From contig JADJWH010000007.1 of the NCBI GenBank assembly GCA_016716465.1, positions 53,501-117,500 of the forward strand: DNA of 64,000 bases, in the 5' to 3' direction. Shown here piece after piece: positions 27,301 through 37,275 of this stretch. The first letter of the stretch is position 1, and each line of letters begins with the position of its first letter. The notes below the pieces were generated by a model. The model did not search any database, had not been told where the DNA came from, and saw only the letters and a list, made by a program, of their open reading frames with translations. The position numbers and the translations under genes were made by a program. This stretch comes from Gammaproteobacteria bacterium. GTDB lineage: Bacteria; Pseudomonadota; Gammaproteobacteria; SZUA-140.

Positions 27301-28593
27301 GGCGGCCGGCGTCGTTTGCGCCAGGTACAGCATCGAGTACAGTCGGGCGCTGTGGGCGCCGTCGGAATCCGGATTGAGGGCGAGCGCCTGTTCGAAGCTG
27401 CGCATCGCCGCGTCCGTCCGTCCGAGGTAGGTCAGGGTGGTGCCCAGGTTCGCGTGCGCCTCGACATAGTCGGGCTTGAGGGCGATGGCCCTGCGGTAGC
27501 TGGCCTCCGCTTCGTCCAGCCTGTGCTGCCCGAACAGCACCAGGCCGAGATTGTAATGGCCGCCGGCGAAGTCCGGCGCCAGCTCGATGGTCTTCCGGCA
27601 CAGGCGCAGCGCCTCGTCGAGTCGGCCCTGGTCGAGGCGGGTATTGGCCAGATTGCTGTAGGCCTCGGCGAAGCCGGGCTGGAGCGCGATCGCCTGCTCA
27701 TAGCAGGCGGCGGCCTCGTCCAGCCGGCCCTGGTCGTGCAGGGCCAGGCCGAGGGTGAGCCGGGCATCGGCGGAATCGGGCCTGAGTTCGACCGCCTTGC
27801 GGCAGTAGCCCAGCGCCTCGTCCAGGCGGCCGAGGCGTATCAGGGTATTGCCCAGGTTCAGGCAGGCCTCGCCATAATTCGGATCGAGCGCCAGGGCCTG
27901 GCGGAAGTACGCCTCGGCCTCCTCCGGGCGACCGTGATTCAGCAGGGCCAGCGCGAGATTGTAGGGTGCGACGGGATTGCCCGGGAGACCCGCCTGCGCG
28001 CGGCGCAGGAAGAGGATGGCCTCGTCCGGCTTGTCCTGACGGCTGAGGGTGATGCCGAGATTGAGGGCCGCCTCGGCGGAGTCCGGTTTGAGCGCGAGCG
28101 CCCGCCGGTAATGGTCGGCGGATTCGTCCAGCCGGTCCGCCCGGAAACAGGCGAGTCCGAGATTGTAATAGGCCATGACCGCATTCGGATCGGCGGCGAC
28201 GATCCGGCGATAGCAGTCCGCCGCCGCGTCCGCCTGGCCGCGTTCGAGCAGCAGGTTGCCGAGGCCCATCAGCGCCTCGGCATGGCCCGGTTGCAGTTCC
28301 AGCGCGCGTTCGAAGCAGGTGGCCGCCGCGGCGGGATCGCCCTGCAGTGCGCGGGTGACGCCGAGGTCGTAGTGGGGGCCGGCGGCATCGGGGGCGGCCC
28401 GCACGGCCTTGCCGAGCATGTCGGCGGCGATGTCGAGCCGGCCGGCGGAGCGGGCGAGGGTGCCGAGCAGGTGCAGGGCCGGCGGATATTCGGGGTGTTG
28501 TCGCAGGATCTGCAGGCAGAGGTCCCGGGCCTGCGGAAAGCGTCCGGCCTGCTGATGCGCCAGCGCGAGCTGGAATTCCTGTTCAGTATTCAC
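24346..28593 (-). CDS. Double-headed TPR-SPINDLY glycosyltransferase (TPR-GT41-TPR-GT41), 1415 aa
   Basis: The start is the GTG at 28593, which overlaps the preceding stop as GTGA and has GAGGA upstream. The frame is open to 28884, but the added part is an out-of-frame copy of the preceding gene's conserved 3' end. A long TPR array (about 1-420) leads into catalytic region 1 (about 430-820, RIGYVSADFRRHSV, SLNNLAKVSPASLDCW, YTGTTTTCETLWMG). A second TPR array (about 825-1010) leads into catalytic region 2 (about 1020-1415, RIGYVSADFRRHSV, SLNTYPKITPETFSVW). Both heads keep the His after RR and the Lys in the NxxxK motif, so both look active. The predicted role is cytoplasmic protein O-glycosylation; substrates are unknown. 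Confidence 0.9.
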   Translation of the reverse strand: MNTEQEFQLALAHQQAGRFPQARDLCLQILRQHPEYPPALHLLGTLARSAGRLDIAADMLGKAVRAAPDAAGPHYDLGVTRALQGDPAAAATCFERALELQPGHAEALMGLGNLLLERGQADAAADCYRRIVAADPNAVMAYYNLGLACFRADRLDESADHYRRALALKPDSAEAALNLGITLSRQDKPDEAILFLRRAQAGLPGNPVAPYNLALALLNHGRPEEAEAYFRQALALDPNYGEACLNLGNTLIRLGRLDEALGYCRKAVELRPDSADARLTLGLALHDQGRLDEAAACYEQAIALQPGFAEAYSNLANTRLDQGRLDEALRLCRKTIELAPDFAGGHYNLGLVLFGQHRLDEAEASYRRAIALKPDYVEAHANLGTTLTYLGRTDAAMRSFEQALALNPDSDGAHSARLYSMLYLAQTTPAALLAAHREFAARCEVPLNPHRRTHVNTRDPERRLRIGYVSADFRRHSVANFIEPVLTHHDRARFEVFCYYNSTERDAVTDRLVTLADRWLTCAGLTDEQLAERIRADGIDILVDLSGHTSGHRLLTFARKPAPVQVTWLGYPATTGLDAMDYRLCTLDTDPPGQEEWHSETLYRLPRTLWCYRPLTERPARGATPGAPRGQIRFGSLNNLAKVSPASLDCWAEILHAVPGSGLVMTSIPEGSIRQSLHDRFAARGIDPVRIALYGKLPYAEYWRLLTEIDIALDPFPYTGTTTTCETLWMGIPVVSLAGESSVARSGLALLKAVGLEELIARDGADYVRIATDLARDPARLERLRREIPQRFDASPLRDEAAFTRDLEAAYRDMWRQWCQPPSPRREEIQALLKAGNDLLSRGEREEAAARFDAALALQPDTPETLIALGTAFYRLGRLDTSAAAFEQALALKPDSAEACHNLGTVYMDQGRLELAAGNFQRAIGLKPDAAVPHYNLGLIRFRQGNIDEAIACNQRALALKPDLYKALNNLGVALAYQGRNREAMRCYEQAVALQPEYANPLSSRLCAMNRIAGLPAEDIHAAHRDFAARCEAPLKPRWRAHANTREPERRLRIGYVSADFRRHSVANFIEPVLARHDHQRFEVFCYYNHTERDAVTGRLIALADRWLECPRLTEDQLAERIRTDGIDILIDLGGHTDGNRLLTFARKPAPVQVTYLGYPATTGLDAMDYRLCTLDTDPPGQEAWHSETLYRLPRTLWCYRPPGARPAGGTAPALQGGRITFGSLNTYPKITPETFSVWMDILRAVPDSRLIMTAVPEGSVRRTLAERIAAQGIASDRVSVHSRVSDSAYHELMRQIDLTLDPFPYTGTTTTCETLWMGIPVVSLAGESSVARSGLALLKSVGLEELVARDGADYVRIAAELARDPARLDRLRREIPARFDASPLRDEAAFTHDLEDAYRDMWRRWCRPQPGGTT

Positions 28594-30668
28594 GCGCGGT
28601 CCTCGCGCGCGCACCACTGCCGCCACATGTCGCGATAGGCGTCCTCGAGATCGCGGGTGAAGGCGGCCTCGTCGCGCAGCGGGGAGGCGTCGAAGCGCCG
28701 GGGGATCTCGCGGCGGAGGCGCTCGAGCCGCGCGGGATCGCGGGCGAGGTCGGTGGCGATGCGGACGTAGCCGGCGGGATCGCGGGCGACGAGTTCCTCG
28801 AGACCGACCGCTTTCAGCAGGGCGAGTCCGGAGCGCGCGACGGAGGTCTCGCCGGCGAGGGAGACGACGGGGATGCCCATCCACAGCGTCTCGCAGGTGG
28901 TGGTGGTGCCGGTGTACGGAAACGGGTCCAGCGCGATGTCGATCTCCGTCAGCAGATGTTCAAAATCGCCGTCGGACAGCTTGTCGTGCATGAGCACCCG
29001 TTCCGGCGTGATCCCGCGCTCGCTGAACAGGCGCGCGATCGGCGCGCGCGCCGATCCCTGCGGCACGCTGGTCATGATCAGCCGGGCGGCGGGGGTCGCG
29101 CGCAGGATCTCGGCCCAGGCGGCGAGCGACGGCTCCGAGACCTTGGCGATGTTGTTGAAGGAACCGAAGGTGAGCGATCCCGCGCCCGTCACAGTCGCGG
29201 CGCGCGCGGGGCGCGGTCCCGGCGGCCGGTAGCACCAGAGGGTGCGCGGCAGTCGATAGAGTGTTTCGGAATGCCATTCCTCCTGTCCCGGGGGATCGGT
29301 ATCGAGGGTGCAGAGGCGGTAGTCCATCGCGTCGAGGCCGGTGGTGGCGGGATAGCCGAGCCAGGTCACCTGAACCGGGGCCGGTTTGCGCGCGAAGGCG
29401 AGCAGGCGGCCGTCACGCGTGTGACCGGCGAGATCGACCAGGATGTCGATGTCGTCGGCACGGATGTGCCCGGCGAGTTGCTCATCGGACAGATGGGCGC
29501 AGTCCAGCCAGTGATCCGCCACCGATTTCAGGCGCCCGGTGACCGCATCGCTTCCGGTGCCGGTGTAATAGCAATGGACCTGGAAGCCGGCGCGATTGTG
29601 TGACTCGATGACGGGCTCCATGAAATTGGCGACCGAGTGGCGGCGGAAGTCGGGCGAGACGTAGCCGACGCGAAGCCTGCGCTCCGGATCGCGCGCAGCC
29701 GTGTGGCGCGGCCAGTGCGGTTTGAGCGGAGACTCCCACCGTGCGGCGAATTCGCGGTGCGCGGCCAGCGCCTCACTCGGGGTCGTTTCCGGCAGATACA
29801 GCATCGCGTACACCCGGGCGCTCTGTACGGCGGGCGACCCCGGATCGAGGGCAAGGCTGCGCTCGAAGCAGGTTATGGCCTGCGCGGGCCGGCCCTGTCT
29901 GATCAGGGCGAGTCCCAGCGTGTAGTGGGCGGTGGCGTGCCTAGGCTTGAGGCCGATCGCCTTCTGAGCGAGCGCCTCGGCCTCGTCCAGCGCGCCCTGA
30001 TGCAGCGCGAGCGTCGCCAGATTCACATAGGCCTCGATGGCGTCGGCTTGCAGCGCGATCGCGCGCTGGAATGCGGCGCGGGCCTCATCCCAGCGCCCCA
30101 GCTTGTACTGCGCCACGCCGAGCGTGATCTGCGCGGCCACCGAACCGGGCCGATGCGCGAGCGCCGTGCGGCAATGTGCCAGGGTCTCCTCCAGCTGTCC
30201 CAGATGCAGGCAGGCGGTCGCGAGATTGCTGCTGGCCTCGGGATATTCCGGCTTCAGTCCGAGGGCGCGCCGGGCGCAGGCGGCGGCCGCGTCGAAACGA
30301 CCCAGGCCGATGCAGGCCGCGGCCAGATTGTTATGGGCCTCCGCGCTGGCGGGGTTCAGTTCGATGGCGCGCCGCGCGCTGGCGGCGGAGTCCTCCAGGC
30401 GCCCCAGCCGGTATAGGCTGAGCCCGATCATCATGTGCGGCTCGGCGTTGCCGGGCGCGAGCCGCGACGCCTGTTCGAACTGCGCCAGGGCCTCGTCCAG
30501 CCGGCCCGACATGTAGCGGGCGAGGGCGAGGTTGTAACGGGCCGGGTAGGCATCCGGGGCGAGGTCGACGGCCTCCTGATAGCGGACGGCGGCCGCGTCG
30601 TATTCCCCGCGCATGAAGTGCGCCTGACCCTGCTGCAGCAGGTGAGGGAGGGAACGCTCGGCCATCAT
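28590..30668 (-). CDS. TPR-SPINDLY (GT41) O-glycosyltransferase, 692 aa
   Basis: The ATG at 30668 overlaps the preceding stop by four bases. About eight TPR units (roughly residues 10-290) carry the xAxxxLGxxxxxxGRxxxA pattern. The GT41 catalytic region follows (about 300-690): RVGYVSPDFRRHSVANFMEP, VTWLGYPATTGLDAMDYRLC, FGSFNNIAKVSEPSLAAW and YTGTTTTCETLWMG. The last 275 bases or so match the next array gene at about 99 percent, so the 3' end was recently copied or converted. The protein is likely cytoplasmic. Confidence 0.92.
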   Translation of the reverse strand: MMAERSLPHLLQQGQAHFMRGEYDAAAVRYQEAVDLAPDAYPARYNLALARYMSGRLDEALAQFEQASRLAPGNAEPHMMIGLSLYRLGRLEDSAASARRAIELNPASAEAHNNLAAACIGLGRFDAAAACARRALGLKPEYPEASSNLATACLHLGQLEETLAHCRTALAHRPGSVAAQITLGVAQYKLGRWDEARAAFQRAIALQADAIEAYVNLATLALHQGALDEAEALAQKAIGLKPRHATAHYTLGLALIRQGRPAQAITCFERSLALDPGSPAVQSARVYAMLYLPETTPSEALAAHREFAARWESPLKPHWPRHTAARDPERRLRVGYVSPDFRRHSVANFMEPVIESHNRAGFQVHCYYTGTGSDAVTGRLKSVADHWLDCAHLSDEQLAGHIRADDIDILVDLAGHTRDGRLLAFARKPAPVQVTWLGYPATTGLDAMDYRLCTLDTDPPGQEEWHSETLYRLPRTLWCYRPPGPRPARAATVTGAGSLTFGSFNNIAKVSEPSLAAWAEILRATPAARLIMTSVPQGSARAPIARLFSERGITPERVLMHDKLSDGDFEHLLTEIDIALDPFPYTGTTTTCETLWMGIPVVSLAGETSVARSGLALLKAVGLEELVARDPAGYVRIATDLARDPARLERLRREIPRRFDASPLRDEAAFTRDLEDAYRDMWRQWCAREDRA

Positions 30669-32722
30669 GACGGGGCATCCTGCGCGCACCAGCGGTGCCA
30701 CATGTCGCGATAGGCGTCCTCGAGATCGCGGGTGAAGGCGGCCTCGTCGCGCAGCGGGGAGGCGTCGAAGCGCCGGGGGATCTCGCGGCGGAGGCGGTCG
30801 AGCCGTGCGGGATCGCGGGCGAGGTCGGTGGCGATGCGGACGTAGCCGGCGGGATCGCGGGCGACGAGCTCCTCGAGACCGACCGCTTTCAGCAGGGCGA
30901 GTCCGGAGCGCGCGACGGAGGTCTCGCCGGCGAGGGAGACGACGGGGATGCCCATCCACAGCGTCTCGCAGGTGGTGGTGGTGCCGGTGTACGGAAACGG
31001 GTCCAGCGCGATGTCGATCGCGGCCAGGAGTTCGAGATATCGCGCTTCGGAGATGCGTCCGTGCAGGACGATGCGGTCCGGTTCGATGCCGCGGGCGGCG
31101 AAATGGTCGTGGATCCCGCGGCGGGCGCTGCCCTCCGGTACTTGGGTCATGACCAGGCGCGCGGCGGGGGTCGCGCGCAGGATCTCCGCCCAGGCGGAGA
31201 GGGAATTCTCCGATACCTTGGCGATGTTGTTCAGCGAGCCGAAGGTGATGTCTTCACTCCGCGCCGCGGGCGGCTGTCGGTCGCCGCCGGGCCGATAGCA
31301 CCAGAGCGTGCGCGGCAACCGGTACAGGGCCTCGGAATGCCATTCCTCCTGCCCCGGGGGATCGGTATCGAGGGTGCACAGGCGGTAGTCCATCGCGTCG
31401 AGGCCGGTGCTGGCGGGAGCGCCGAGATACGTGATCTGCACCGGCGCCGGCCGGCGCGCGAAGACGGGCAGGCGGTTGTCCACCGAATGTCCCGCCAGAT
31501 CCACCAGGATGTCGATGCCGTCTTCACGAATGCGTTCGGACAGTTCCTCGTCGGACAGGCCTTTGCAGGGAGTCCAGTGATCCGCGCTGGCGGCGATCCG
31601 CGCCGTCGTCTCGTCTTGCATCGCGTGATTGTAGTAGCAATGGACTTCGATGCGCGATCGGTCGTGGCGCGCGAGAATGGGCTCGATGAAATACGCGACC
31701 GAGTGGCGGCGGAAGTCCGGGGAGACATACCCCACCTTGAGCCGGCGCCCGGGATCACGGAGATTCCGGTGCGCGGGCCAGTGTTTCCTGAGCGGGGTTT
31801 CATACTGTTCGGCGAAACGCCGGCAGGCGGCGAACCATTCCGCCGGCGTCGTCGTTGCGAGGTAGAGCCGGGAGAACAGCAGCGCGCTGTAGCCGGAGGC
31901 CTGGCCGGGCTCGCGGCGGAGGGCCGCCTCGAAGCTGGCGAGCGCCTCCCGCGTCCGGCCGAGATAGGTCAGTGCGATGCCCAGGTTGATGTGCGCCTCG
32001 GCGTACTCGGGATTGAGACGGAGGGCGTTCTGGAGGGCGGCGACGGCGTGATCGAGCTTGCCCTGGCGGAAGGCGGCGAGGCCGAGGTTGTAGTGGGCGA
32101 CGGCGAGGTCGGGCGCGCGCGCGAGCGCGGCGCGGCAGGCCTGCTCCGCCTCCGCCAGCCGGCCCTGGTCGAGATAGAGATTGGCGAGGTTGCTGTAGGC
32201 GTCGGCATAGCCGGCGCGCAGTTGAATCGCCTGTTTGAAGGCGGCCTCGGCCTCCGCCATGCGGGAGCGCTTGTGCCGCACCAGGCCGAGCATCAGGTGC
32301 GCCTCGGGCAGCGCCGGGGCGAGTTCGAGCACGCGGCGGAATTCCCGGTCGGCGTCTTCGAGGCGCTCGCGATGATAGAGCGCCAGCGCGAGGTTGTAGC
32401 GCGCGAGCAGGTGATCCGGCTGGAGCTGCAGGGTCTTCCGGAAGCCGGCGATCGCCGCGTCGAGATCACCCTGCATGGCGCGGGTGACGCCGAGCTCGTA
32501 GTGGGCATCGGGGCTGGCGGGGGCGGCGCGCGCGGTGCGGGTGAAGAGCCCGGCGGCATCCTCGAGCCGGCCGGCGGCGCGGGCGAGGGTGCCGAGCAGA
32601 TGCAGGGCCGGCGGATATTCGGCGTGTTGTTGCAGGATTTGCCGGCACAGGGCCTCGGCCTGGGGGAGGCGCCCGGCCCGCTGATGCTCGAGCGCGCGCT
32701 GGAAGTCCTGTTCAGTAGTCAC
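30665..32722 (-). CDS. TPR-SPINDLY (GT41) O-glycosyltransferase, 685 aa
   Basis: The GTG at 32722 overlaps the preceding stop (GTGA). The first 240 or so residues are a TPR array (LCRQILQQHAEYPPALHLLG and later units). This array is nearly the same as the N-terminal array of the gene starting at 35090, at DNA level too. The catalytic region follows (about 300-685) with KVGYVSPDFRRHSVAYFIEP, YLGAPASTGLDAMDYRLC, FGSLNNIAKVSENSLSAW and YTGTTTTCETLWMG. The linker TYLGAPAST replaces the usual TWLGYPATT. Key His and Lys residues are kept, so it should be active. Confidence 0.92.
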   Translation of the reverse strand: MTTEQDFQRALEHQRAGRLPQAEALCRQILQQHAEYPPALHLLGTLARAAGRLEDAAGLFTRTARAAPASPDAHYELGVTRAMQGDLDAAIAGFRKTLQLQPDHLLARYNLALALYHRERLEDADREFRRVLELAPALPEAHLMLGLVRHKRSRMAEAEAAFKQAIQLRAGYADAYSNLANLYLDQGRLAEAEQACRAALARAPDLAVAHYNLGLAAFRQGKLDHAVAALQNALRLNPEYAEAHINLGIALTYLGRTREALASFEAALRREPGQASGYSALLFSRLYLATTTPAEWFAACRRFAEQYETPLRKHWPAHRNLRDPGRRLKVGYVSPDFRRHSVAYFIEPILARHDRSRIEVHCYYNHAMQDETTARIAASADHWTPCKGLSDEELSERIREDGIDILVDLAGHSVDNRLPVFARRPAPVQITYLGAPASTGLDAMDYRLCTLDTDPPGQEEWHSEALYRLPRTLWCYRPGGDRQPPAARSEDITFGSLNNIAKVSENSLSAWAEILRATPAARLVMTQVPEGSARRGIHDHFAARGIEPDRIVLHGRISEARYLELLAAIDIALDPFPYTGTTTTCETLWMGIPVVSLAGETSVARSGLALLKAVGLEELVARDPAGYVRIATDLARDPARLDRLRREIPRRFDASPLRDEAAFTRDLEDAYRDMWHRWCAQDAPS
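31995..32722. repeat. 728-bp direct repeat, copy 1 (TPR-coding 5' end of an array gene)
   Basis: This block and 34363-35090 have exactly equal length and differ at scattered bases only, with no indel detected. Both encode the first roughly 240 residues of a SPINDLY-type gene, including the GTG start. Outside the block the two genes diverge quickly on the TPR side. It points to recent segmental duplication or gene conversion. Confidence 0.75.
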
Positions 32723-35086
32723 GCGCGGTTCTCCCGCGCGCACCACTGCCGCCACATGTCGCGGAAGGCGGCCTCGAGGTCGCGGGTGAAGGCGGCCTCG
32801 TCGCGCAGGGGTGAGGCGTCGAAGCGCGGGGGGATCTCGCGGCGGAGGCGGTCGAGCCGTTGGGAATCGCGGGCGAGGTCGGTGGCGATGCGGACGTAGT
32901 CGGCGGTGTCGCGGGCGACGAGTTCCTCGAGGCCGACCGATTTCAGCAGGGCGAGCCCGGAGCGCGCGACGGAGGTCGCGCCGGCGAGGGAGACGACGGG
33001 GATGCCCATCCACAGCGTCTCGCAGGTGGTGGTGGTGCCGGTGTACGGAAACGGGTCCAGCGCAATGTCGATCTCCGCCAGCAGGCGCCAGTAGTCCTCG
33101 TTCGGCAAGCGGTCATGGACGGTCAGCCGCTGCGGATCGATACCGTGGGCGGCGAGGGCGGCGCGCAGATCGTGTTGCGCCGAGCCTTCCGGGATGTTCG
33201 TCATCACCAGCCGGGAGGCGGGCAGGGTCCGCAGGATCTCCGCCCAGCATGCGATCGCTGCGGGCGAGAGCTTGGTGCGGTTGTTCAGGGAGCCGAAGGT
33301 GATGTGTCCGCTCCGCGCGGCGGTCGCCGGTCCAAGCGGTGGCCGGATGCCAAAGGGCCGGTAGCACCAGAGGGTGCGCGGCAGGCGGTAGAGGGTCTCC
33401 GAATGCCATTGCTCCTGCCCCGGGGGGTCGGTGTCGAGGGTGCAGAGGCGGTAGTCCATCGCGTCGAGTCCGGTGGTGGCGGGATAGCCGAGCCAGGTGA
33501 CCTGCACCGGGGCCGGCTTGCGCGCGAAGGCGGGCAGGCGGTTGCCGGCGCGGTATGCCCGGCGAGATCGACCAGGATGTCGATGCCATCGGCCCGGATG
33601 CGCTCGGCGAGCTGCGCGTCGGCGAGCCCGGCGCAGGCATGCCAGCGGTCGGCAAGGGCGGTGAGTCGCACCGTGACTTCGTCGCGGACCGGGTTGGTGT
33701 GATAACAGTGGATCTCGAAACGCTCGTGATCGTGGGCGGCGAGCACGGGCTCGATGAAATACGCCACCGAGTGCCAGGCGAAGTCCGCGGAGACGTAACC
33801 GATCCGGAGCCGGCGCTCGGGGTCGCGCGTGTTCGTATGCGCGCGCCAGTGGGGCTTGAGCGGCGTCTCGCAGTGCGCGGCGAATTCCCGATGCGCGGCC
33901 AGCGCCGCGGCCGGCGTCGTGCCGGGGAGGTAATGCAGGGTGAACAGCCTGGCGCTGTGCGCCCCGGCGGAATCGGGATCCCGCGCGAGGCCGCGCTCGA
34001 ATTCCTGCATCGCCTCGTCCATCCGGCCCAGGCATGACAGCGCCAGCGCGATGTTGGCATGCAGCGGGGCGAGATCCTTGACCGCCAGTGCCCGCCGGTA
34101 ATTGGACAGCGCATCATCGAACCTGCGCAGCCTGAAGAAGACGTGGCCGAGGTCGGTGCAGGCGTATTCGTCGGGCCGCAGTTCGACGGCGCGCCGGCAC
34201 GCGGGCAACGCCTCGTCGAGTCGGTCCTGCTCCAGACAGGCGTTGCCGAGCTTGAACCAGGCCTCTGCGTAGTCGGGCTTCGCCGTGACGGCCTTGCGGT
34301 AGCTGTGGATGGCCTGGGCGGGATCGCCGAGACCGGCGCGGGCATTCCCCAGAATGAGCCAGGCCTCGGCGTACTCGGGATTGAGACGGAGGGCGTTCTG
34401 GAGGGCGGAGACGGCGTCATCGAGCTTGCCCTGGCGGAAGGCGGCGAGGCCGAGGTTGTAGTGGGCGACGGCGAGGTCGGGCGCGTGCTCGAGTGCGGCG
34501 CGACAGGCCTGTTCCGCCTCCGCCAGCCGGCCCTGGTCGAGATAGAGATTGGCGAGGTTGCTGTAGGCGTCGGCATAGCCGGCGCGCAGTTGAATCGCCT
34601 GTTTGAAGGCGGCCTCGGCCTCCTCCACGCGGGAGCGCTTGTGCCGCACCAGGCCGAGCATCAGGTGCGCCTCGGGCAGCGCCGGGGCGAGTTCGAGCAC
34701 GCGGCGGAATTCGCGGTCGGCGTCCTCGAGGCGCGCGCGATGATAGAGCGCCAGCGCGAGGTTGTAGCGTGCGAGCAGGTGGTCCGGCTGGAGCTGCAGG
34801 GCCTTCCGGAAGCCGGCGATCGCCGCGTCGAGATCGCCCTGCATGGCGCGGGTGACGCCGAGGTCGTAGTGGGCCTCGGGGCTGGCGGGGGCGGCGCGCG
34901 CGGTGCGGGTGAAGAGCCCGGCGGCGTCCTCGAGCCGGCCGGCGGCGCGGGCGAGGGTGCCGAGCAGGTGCAGGGCGGGCGGATAGTCGGGGTGTTGTTG
35001 CAGGATCTGCCGACACAGGGCCTCGGCCTGGGGGAGGCGTCCGGCCTGCTGATGCGCCAGCGCGAGCTGGAAGGCCTGTTCGGTAT

Positions 35087-35090
<4 letters not shown>
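32719..35090 (-). pseudogene. TPR-SPINDLY glycosyltransferase disrupted by a 2-base insertion
   Basis: The start is the GTG at 35090 (overlapping the previous stop as GTGA). If intact it would be 789 residues: a long TPR array of about 400 residues, then the GT41 region (RIGYVSADFAWHSVAYFIEP near 432). Near 33549-33552 the sequence has an extra GC compared with the same place at about 35903, so DLAGHTAGNRL becomes DLAGHTAPAT and the frame is lost at about residue 513. The remainder (GNRLPAFARKPAPVQVTWLG, FGSLNNRTKLSPAAIACW, YTGTTTTCETLWMG) continues in another frame down to 32719. In RRHS-type sites this copy has AWHS. If the insertion is real, no catalytic C-terminus is made; a sequencing or assembly error in this repetitive region is equally possible. 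Confidence 0.75.
34363..35090. repeat. 728-bp direct repeat, copy 2 (TPR-coding 5' end of an array gene)
   Basis: This is the partner of 31995-32722. Protein differences are few, for example HAEYPP versus HPDYPP and RSRMAEAEA versus RSRVEEAEA. The shared segment begins at the GTG start and ends inside the codons for LNPEYAEA, where copy 2 continues into extra TPR units absent from copy 1. Confidence 0.75.
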
Positions 35091-37025
<1,935 letters not shown>

Positions 37026-37275
37026 TGTACATCAGGCTCATCGCAGGCATTCGCTGGCGCGGGACCCGCACGGCGCGGGCGCCATGGCGGGGAATCCTCC
37101 ATGCAGCGGCCTTCGGTTCCCGGAGTATCGTTCAGTCAACCGGCGCGCACGGGCGCGCCGGATATCGCGCCGGCGGGGAAGATTTCCGCTGACCGGTGTC
37201 GACAGGTTCGGGGCGGAGATGCCGGCGTTGCGGGAATTTTAGCACAGCCGTAGCGCTCCCCGGCCGTCCCGGCGG

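Noticed and set aside
28594..28884. Upstream extension of the 1415-residue glycosyltransferase to an ATG at 28884
   Set aside because: The extension is an out-of-frame reading of the preceding gene's conserved 3' end, giving Arg/Pro-rich sequence. The GTG at 28593 has a ribosome site and the GTGA overlap seen at other junctions.
37026..37275. The 250-bp gap between the two SEC-C glycosyltransferase genes as a possible small RNA or attachment site
   Set aside because: It contains only short GC palindromes with no T-run, no direct repeats flanking it and no convincing promoter; nothing supports a specific call.
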